This document shows positions 59,213 to 64,000 of a stretch of 64,000 nt of DNA, in pieces; within the stretch, counting starts at the first letter, position 1; every line of letters begins with the position of its first letter. Below the pieces are notes generated by a model. That model was not told the DNA's origin. It saw only the letters and a program-made list of their open reading frames with translations, and did no database searches. The translations under genes were made by a program, and so were the position numbers. Origin of the DNA: Nonomuraea fuscirosea (GTDB taxonomy: Bacteria; Actinomycetota; Actinomycetes; Streptosporangiales; Streptosporangiaceae); contig NZ_PVNG01000017.1 of NCBI RefSeq assembly GCF_003001935.1, positions 124,001 through 188,000 of the forward strand, given 5' to 3'.

Positions 59213-60187
59213 TCACCGGCGGCCGTGGCAGCATCGGCAGACGGCGTCCTCGTCGCGGTGCGGGTGGAACAGCCGGATCTCCCGCACGCGGTTCGCCTGG
59301 AGGAAGTTCACCCAGATGACGGCCGGCGGGCAGTGGAACGGATCGTCGGGTGGGCTGATGAGACTGTTCTCCCAGATGACGACATCGCGGCCGACCACCA
59401 CATTGGCGGAGTTCTGTCGTACGCCGGCCTCGAGGTCGCGGTTCATCGCCCCGAGCAACCAGTCGATGCCCTGAACTCGCTTGCCCTTCATCGTGGTGAC
59501 CTCCACCTCAGGTGAGCAGAGGTCTTTCAGCGCCTGTGCGAACGAGCCGTGCCGGGCGGCCCGCAGCGTTTCCTCCGCCTGCCTGCGGCGTACCTTCTCC
59601 TGCGCGGCCACGTCGTCATGAGCCATGTCCGCCGTTGCCAGCAGCGCTTGCGACAGCTTGGTCCGCGCCTGGTTCAGCCGGCTGCGCACGGTGCCGACCG
59701 GCACATCGCACAACTGCGCGATGTGCTCGTAGGCGGTGACGTCGGTGAAGTAACGCAGCATCGTCACCAGGCGCAGACGGGGCGAAAGCTCGTCGACGGC
59801 GTGCCAGACCCAGTCCCGCAGGGCATGACCGTGCAGCAGTTCCTCCGGATCGGGCTCCCCCCGAGGAAAAGTCAGTGTCTCGACATCTTCGACCGGTATC
59901 GGTGTCGCGGCGCGAAGCTGCATCCGGCAGGCGTTGCGGACGATCGCCCGCAACCACGGTGCCACGGCGGCAGGATCACGCAGATCTCCGATACGGCGCA
60001 TCGCGATCATGACGGCGTCCTGGAGAGCGTCCTCGGCATCGGGACCGCATCCGAGGATGCTCAACGCCACCGCTCGCATGTCCGCCTGATGCCGGACCAG
60101 CAACAAGCCGAGTGCATGGACGTCACCGGCCTGAGCCTCGTGGACGAGGTCGACGTCCGTGACGGTCTCGCGCAGGCCACTCAACAA
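59213..60187 (-). CDS. ECF-type RNA polymerase sigma factor with C-terminal NTF2-like domain
   Basis: The protein has 324 residues. Sigma region 2: GPDAEDALQDAVMIAMRRIG (about residues 48-67). Region 4: YEHIAQLCDVPVGTVRSRLN near 153-172. After residue 200 a SnoaL/NTF2-like domain follows (with DPFHCPPAVIWVNFLQANRV). The last residues hold four Cys (CRCCH). In ECF groups with such extensions the extra domain modulates activity in place of an anti-sigma factor. No anti-sigma gene is adjacent. Start: TTG 60187 after GGAAGG. Confidence 0.88.
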   Translation of the reverse strand: MLSGLRETVTDVDLVHEAQAGDVHALGLLLVRHQADMRAVALSILGCGPDAEDALQDAVMIAMRRIGDLRDPAAVAPWLRAIVRNACRMQLRAATPIPVEDVETLTFPRGEPDPEELLHGHALRDWVWHAVDELSPRLRLVTMLRYFTDVTAYEHIAQLCDVPVGTVRSRLNQARTKLSQALLATADMAHDDVAAQEKVRRRQAEETLRAARHGSFAQALKDLCSPEVEVTTMKGKRVQGIDWLLGAMNRDLEAGVRQNSANVVVGRDVVIWENSLISPPDDPFHCPPAVIWVNFLQANRVREIRLFHPHRDEDAVCRCCHGRR

Positions 60188-60316
60188 GCTTCCTTCCAGA
60201 GAGCGGAGAAGTACTCATTCGCGGCCGGCTGACGAGCTCGGCCACAGGGATCCATCTGTGCGCGGCCGGCATGAGTGATGCTCGGCATCCACGTGGCGCG
60301 AGGCCGCTTCCGGGCG

Positions 60317-61159
60317 CTATCTCCCGATCGAGGACCGCGTGCTCACTGCCCAGTTGACGCGCTCGTACAGGGGAACGAACCCCGCCCTCTTCATGTTGTG
60401 CAGGGACGAGTTGTGCGTACCCGGTGCCTCGGCCCCGGTCTCGGTGAAGATCACCCGGCAGCCGGCCGCGATGGCGTCGGAGATGCGCATCCTCAGCATC
60501 GCGCTCTGGGCGCCGCGCCCTCGATAGGGCGGCAGCGTGGCGGCACCCAGGAGTTGCGCCGTCTCTCCGCCGATGTACATTCCGGCCGCCGCGACCACCT
60601 CTCCGCCGAACCGGACCACGTAGGCGCGGACGTCGGGCCGCGCGGCGAAGGCGGCCGTCATCGCTACCAGCGGCTTCTCGGCCATGTCGAACCCGCGCAT
60701 CAACATCGTGGCCCACTCCTCCGCACTGCGCGCGTCCACGCGCTCGACCGGCGGACCGGCGGACGCGGCCGGCACGCTGAGCGACAGGTCCCGAGCGAGT
60801 TTCACCGAGGACGGTCCCCGATACAGGCCGTGGTCGGCGCAGATCTTCTCCCAGCCGGGAGGCAGCACCGAGGGCGCGAGTTGCAGCACGGCCGAGGAGT
60901 CGTCGCGCGCCCGGTAGAAGTCGCAGACCTCGCCGATCAGATCGGCTGTGACCGGCCCGGTGAACCCGAAGCCCAGCGCCTTGCTCCAATAGCGCGCCGG
61001 ATCTTCTCGCATCGACAGGAGGACTCCGCCCGCGAGCCTGGCGCACTCGATGCCCAGGGTGTCGCGCACCTCGGCCGGCGCGTTCGACTCGAACTGATAC
61101 AAGGCCTCGGCCTCGGACCATTCGGCCCAGGACGGCTCTGGGCGCAAGAAGGTGACCAT
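60317..61159 (-). CDS. GNAT-family acetyltransferase (paralogue of the 51582 gene)
   Basis: The protein has 280 residues. It shares the order and motifs of the protein at 51582: an N-terminal lobe with ARYWSKALGFGFTGPVTADL and a GNAT core with TLPPYRGRGAQSAMLRMRIS, ending in a conserved N-SSL-NM segment. ATG 61159 follows GGAGAG. Two copies 8 kb apart in the same region suggest a duplicated enzyme with a shared but unknown substrate. Confidence 0.85.
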   Translation of the reverse strand: MVTFLRPEPSWAEWSEAEALYQFESNAPAEVRDTLGIECARLAGGVLLSMREDPARYWSKALGFGFTGPVTADLIGEVCDFYRARDDSSAVLQLAPSVLPPGWEKICADHGLYRGPSSVKLARDLSLSVPAASAGPPVERVDARSAEEWATMLMRGFDMAEKPLVAMTAAFAARPDVRAYVVRFGGEVVAAAGMYIGGETAQLLGAATLPPYRGRGAQSAMLRMRISDAIAAGCRVIFTETGAEAPGTHNSSLHNMKRAGFVPLYERVNWAVSTRSSIGR

Positions 61160-61713
61160 GAACTCTCCATGACAAGGCTGGACCACGGCTGCACAGCAGC
61201 TCGGCCCGAATAATGAGGGGAAACGCAGCGGTGTCACGTCGGAATGACGGAAGCCGCGGGTCGGCACAGTCCGCGTCGCTATTGATGCGGGCCGGCGGAT
61301 GCATTCTTTCCCGTTGCCGTCCCGAAAGGCAAATCGCCGCCCTGCCGTGAATGGCGCGAGTAAACGATCAGGGCCGCCGTTACGGCTTATCGCGGCACGC
61401 CGAGCAGTAAGGGCAGGTGAGTTGCCGATCGCCGGTAAACCGTCTCAACAGCGGATTCGGTTCGTCGGACCGGCGTCGTGACGTTTATCACACGGGAGTC
61501 GTACGAGTATTTTTACGCAGAAGTCGCTGATCACCATCGGCCAATGAAGGGGAGCGCATTTCCCTGCTGAGTCGCCATTCACCCGGGCCTTCCAGGACGC
61601 CGTTCACGGCGCTCACCGTCGGCGTGCCCGCGGCTCCGGCGGGCGGTCCGGCACACCACGAACCGGCTTCCGCTGGTACGCGGGAGCCGGCTCGCATCAG
61701 GTGACGGCACGAG
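61160..61713. other. Intergenic region
   Basis: About 550 bp between two leftward genes. It contains the promoter of the GNAT gene and, near its right end, the hairpin at 61663-61690. A stretch near 61490-61520 is A/T-richer. I recognise no gene. Confidence 0.4.
61663..61690. terminator. Imperfect hairpin, possible terminator of the VOC gene
   Basis: Arms CCGGCTTCC and GGGAGCCGG (one mismatch) enclose a 10-nt loop. It begins 24 bp beyond the stop of the leftward gene at 61714. Confidence 0.5.
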
Positions 61714-62148
61714 TCAGACGCCGACCGCCATGACCTCCAGCTGGATGTTGTCGATGTCCCGGAAGACGACGACCGAGTACACGAAGGGCTCCTTGACGCT
61801 CTGGATGCCGGAGTGCGCGATGCCGAGGCTGTCGAGCCAGTCCGACCACGCGACCAGCCCCGCACGCCCCTCCACGTGCAGGGAGACGTGGTCGAGGCCG
61901 GTGCGGACCTCGTCGAACTCCTCGCCCTTGTTGCCGGCGTTGTGATGCAGTCCGATGGCCAGGCCGGTGCGCGGCTCGATGACGAGCTCGGCGTACCCGG
62001 TCCATTCGCGGCCGTAGTGCGGGAGCGTTCCGTCCACGAGCTCGGCCTGGAAGACCCTCTGGTACCAGGTCACGCTGGCCTGCAGGTCCCGGACGGTGAA
62101 GGCGACATGGTGCAGGCCGCTGAAAGAGGGTGCGATCGCGTCGCTCAC
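61714..62148 (-). CDS. VOC-family (glyoxalase/bleomycin-resistance fold) protein
   Basis: The protein has 144 residues. GLHHVAFTVRDLQASVTWYQ (about residues 11-30) and LDHVSLHVEGRAGLVAWSDW near 85-104 are the paired beta-alpha-beta modules of the family, and IQLEVMAVGV ends the second module with the metal-ligand Glu. Functions in this group range from glyoxalase and dioxygenase to drug binding; none can be chosen. The DJ-1-like gene at 62222 lies 73 bp upstream in the same direction. Confidence 0.85.
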   Translation of the reverse strand: MSDAIAPSFSGLHHVAFTVRDLQASVTWYQRVFQAELVDGTLPHYGREWTGYAELVIEPRTGLAIGLHHNAGNKGEEFDEVRTGLDHVSLHVEGRAGLVAWSDWLDSLGIAHSGIQSVKEPFVYSVVVFRDIDNIQLEVMAVGV

Positions 62149-62221
62149 TGGGGTTCCTCGTCCATGAGTGGGTGTGGATGATGGTGTGCCGCCGGCCGTG
62201 GCCGGACAGTGCGCATCGGCG

Positions 62222-62911
62222 CTAGGCCGCCCCGTCGCCGGCCAGCGCGACCAGCTCGGTCGCGGCTGGGCCGGAGGAGGCCGGGTTCTGCCCGGTGATC
62301 AGCAGTCCGTCGGTCACCACGTACGGCTCGAAGTCGCCCGCTTTGGAGAAGTCCGCGCCCTTGGCGATCAGCTCGTCCTCCACCAGGAAGGGCACCACCT
62401 TCGTCAGGCCCATGAACTCCTCCTCGCTGTCGGTGAAGCCGGTCACCCGCCGGCCGGCCACCAGCGCGCTGCCGTCCGGATTCCTCGCGTGACGCAACAC
62501 TCCGGGCGCGTGGCACACCAGCGCCAGCGGCTTGCCCGACGCCGCGATCCGCTCGATCAGCCTGATCGACGCCGCGTCCTCGGCGAGATCCCACAGCGGA
62601 CCATGCCCGCCGGGGTAGAACACCGTGTCGAAATCATCGGCCGACACGGTGTCCAGCCGCACTGTCGCCGCCAGCTGCGCCTCGGCCTGAGCATCGGCCT
62701 CGAACCGCCGCGTCTGGTCGGTCTTGAACCGTTCCTCGTTGCTCTTGGGATCGAGTGGCGCCTGCCCGCCCTTCGGCGAGGCCAGCGTGATCTCCCACCC
62801 GGCGTCCTTGAACCGGTAGTACGGCGCGGCCAGTTCCTCCAGCCAGAACCCGGTTCTCCGTCCCGTATCCCCCAGTTGGTCGTGCGAGGTCAGCACGATC
62901 AGAACCTTCAC
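62222..62911 (-). CDS. DJ-1/PfpI-family (Hsp31-like) class I glutamine amidotransferase-fold protein
   Basis: The protein has 229 residues. VLIVLTSHDQLGD begins the fold, VFYPGGHGPLWDL near residue 97 contributes the acid/loop, and LALVCHAPGVLRHA near 129-142 holds the nucleophile Cys in the VCHAP elbow. Related proteins act as glyoxalase III, chaperones or proteases. The GTG at 62911 follows GAGGAG with good spacing, so I prefer it to the ATG at 62926. A VOC gene lies downstream, and both could handle reactive carbonyls. Confidence 0.88.
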   Translation of the reverse strand: MKVLIVLTSHDQLGDTGRRTGFWLEELAAPYYRFKDAGWEITLASPKGGQAPLDPKSNEERFKTDQTRRFEADAQAEAQLAATVRLDTVSADDFDTVFYPGGHGPLWDLAEDAASIRLIERIAASGKPLALVCHAPGVLRHARNPDGSALVAGRRVTGFTDSEEEFMGLTKVVPFLVEDELIAKGADFSKAGDFEPYVVTDGLLITGQNPASSGPAATELVALAGDGAA

Positions 62912-62984
62912 GATCTCGCTCCTCATCTCGTTCGCGGACACTCTCGTTCGCCGACGTCGCGCGCTTGTCCGAAATGTACGGGGG

Positions 62985-63018
62985 GCACTCTTGACGAATA
63001 CTGAAAGCACTGTTGACG
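62985..63018 (+). repeat. Two 12-bp direct repeats, 22-bp period, candidate regulator site
   Basis: GCACTCTTGACG (62985-62996) and GCACTGTTGACG (63007-63018) differ at one base and are two helical turns apart. They lie in the divergent gap between the DJ-1-like and the cNMP-binding genes. Confidence 0.45.
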
Positions 63019-63274
63019 GCGAATGGATACGGAGTGGAGGTGTCACTCCACGGCGTCTGATGCCTGGAGGCGACACGATCGACGGCCGGTCAGGCGTTTA
63101 CCGAGTTCTGCCGGAAACCTGCCGGTGTGGCGGGCGAAAGGAGGGGCCGCGTGCGCAGGCGGCGCCGCCGCCCTTCGATGGGTCCGACCTCGAAGGACGC
63201 GGCCGGCCGCAGATCGTCGGGTCACCCGTGCGCCGTCCAGTGGCCGTCGACCGGCGCGACCTATCATGCCGGGC

Positions 63275-64000
63275 ATGGCTACCGAAGACAGCAACCCGCG
63301 CGTCCTCGATGAGGAGCAGGTGGACCGTCTCGCCCGCTACGGCGAGCCGGAGGAGGTCCAGGAGGGGCAGAACCTGTATGCCTCCGGTGACAGTTCCTAT
63401 GACTTCTTCCTGTTGCGGACGGCGACCGTGGACGTCTTCAGGGACGCCACCGTGGTTGAGCCGGAGCACCTGGTCCACCGTCGGGAACCGGGGGAGTTCC
63501 TCGGCGAGCTGAATCTTCTCACCGGTCAGCAGGTCTATCTGACGGCCCGGGTCGTGAGGGCCGGGACCGTGGTGCGGATCGCGGCGGCGGAGTTGCGCCG
63601 GGTTCTCGCCGAGCAGGTCGACATCGCGGACGTGCTGATCGAGTCGTTCCGGGCGCGGCGTGATCTCCTGCGATCGTCGGCCGGCAGCGCTCTGGAAGTG
63701 GTCGGCAAGCCTGACGCTGCCGAGACGCTCAGGTTGCGCACGTTCGTGACGCAGATGCTGCTGCCGCATGCATGGCTCGATGCGACGTCGCTGTCCGGTC
63801 GTGCGCTGATGAGATCGATCGGCGCAGCCACGGACGATCTTCCGGTCGCGGTGGCGGGCGGAACGGTGCTGCGCCGCGCCACTCCGGGGACGGTGGCTGA
63901 GACGCTCGGCCTGACCTATCATCCTGCGGCGTGCATCCCGGATCTCGTGGTGGTCGGCGCCGGGCCGGCCGGGCTCGCCGCCGCCGTCTACGGTGCCTCC
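63275..64000 (+). CDS. cNMP-binding domain/thioredoxin-reductase-like flavoprotein (partial, runs off the right end)
   Basis: At least 242 residues without a stop. Residues 1-130 resemble a cyclic-nucleotide-binding domain (EPGEFLGELNLLTGQQVYLT near residue 72). A linker with GGTVLRRATPGTVAETLGL follows. DLVVVGAGPAGLAAAVYGAS at the edge is the FAD loop of thioredoxin-reductase-like enzymes. This three-part order is known in actinobacterial FAD-dependent oxidoreductases. The redox CxxC would lie beyond the window. ATG 63266, in frame, is an alternative start. Confidence 0.88.
   Translation, partial: MATEDSNPRVLDEEQVDRLARYGEPEEVQEGQNLYASGDSSYDFFLLRTATVDVFRDATVVEPEHLVHRREPGEFLGELNLLTGQQVYLTARVVRAGTVVRIAAAELRRVLAEQVDIADVLIESFRARRDLLRSSAGSALEVVGKPDAAETLRLRTFVTQMLLPHAWLDATSLSGRALMRSIGAATDDLPVAVAGGTVLRRATPGTVAETLGLTYHPAACIPDLVVVGAGPAGLAAAVYGAS

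Overview
This window is high-GC actinobacterial DNA. Support comes from the strong third-position GC, GTG/TTG starts, ATGA/GTGA-coupled operons, an MbtH protein, a LAL-type LuxR regulator and typical actinomycete accessory enzymes. A filamentous actinomycete (Streptomyces or a Streptosporangiales genus) is likely, but I cannot place the genus.

Positions 1 to about 37,250 hold most of a nonribosomal lipopeptide cluster that runs off the left edge. Leftward genes: a cut-off SyrP/TauD-type oxygenase, an ornithine-carbamoyltransferase-like enzyme and a PAPS-type sulfotransferase. Rightward there are three main transcription units plus one smaller coupled pair. Unit 1 (2126-12570): NRPS C-A(MT-like insert)-T, a 2OG-Fe oxygenase, LysK- and LysX-like enzymes, a small protein, a DegT/StrS aminotransferase and a split transketolase. 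A reversed GNAT follows, then a coupled pair of unusual proteins (13494-15127). Unit 2 (15227-23966): amino-group carrier protein (AmCP/LysW), LysY- and LysZ-like enzymes, an M20 hydrolase and an FAAL-T-C-A-T NRPS, followed by the LAL regulator. Unit 3 (26379-37248): NRPS C-A-T, thioesterase, two acyl-CoA-dehydrogenase-like enzymes, SbnA/SbnB-like diaminopropionate synthases, MbtH and a NodU/TobZ-type carbamoyltransferase.

Reading of the cluster: glutamate is carried on the AmCP, activated and reduced to the semialdehyde, extended by two carbons by transketolase and aminated. This is the logic known for diamino-dihydroxy-heptanoate units in vazabitide A, azinomycin and ficellomycin. The sulfotransferase and the 13494/14096 pair are candidates for aziridine formation by sulfate loss. 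SbnA/SbnB should give L-2,3-diaminopropionate, which the OTC-like enzyme may carbamoylate. The FAAL and two ACADs point to an unsaturated acyl tail on serine. An acylated tripeptide of three modules, possibly with an azabicyclic residue, is inferred. I do not recognise the product. Three 18-bp dyads (GTCGGG-N6-CCCGAC), each 72-83 nt before the first gene of one of the three main units, look like a shared operator.

From about 37.4 kb a decayed transposase fragment and a hairpin mark the cluster's right edge. The rest is ordinary accessory chromosome: an SQR-like flavoprotein, a flavin-binding protein, a CPBP-protease/ABC-2-permease chimera and a hemerythrin protein. Next comes a hydantoinase operon (43.5-49.9 kb) beside a LuxR/periplasmic-binding-protein regulator. 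Further right are a fascin-like secreted protein, a Rieske lipoprotein, two paralogous GNATs (51.6 and 60.3 kb), an IS3 remnant, a mannosyltransferase, alcohol and aldehyde dehydrogenases, an ECF sigma factor with an NTF2 tail, a VOC protein, a DJ-1/PfpI protein and a cut-off cNMP-binding thioredoxin-reductase-like protein. I saw no tRNA, rRNA or CRISPR array.
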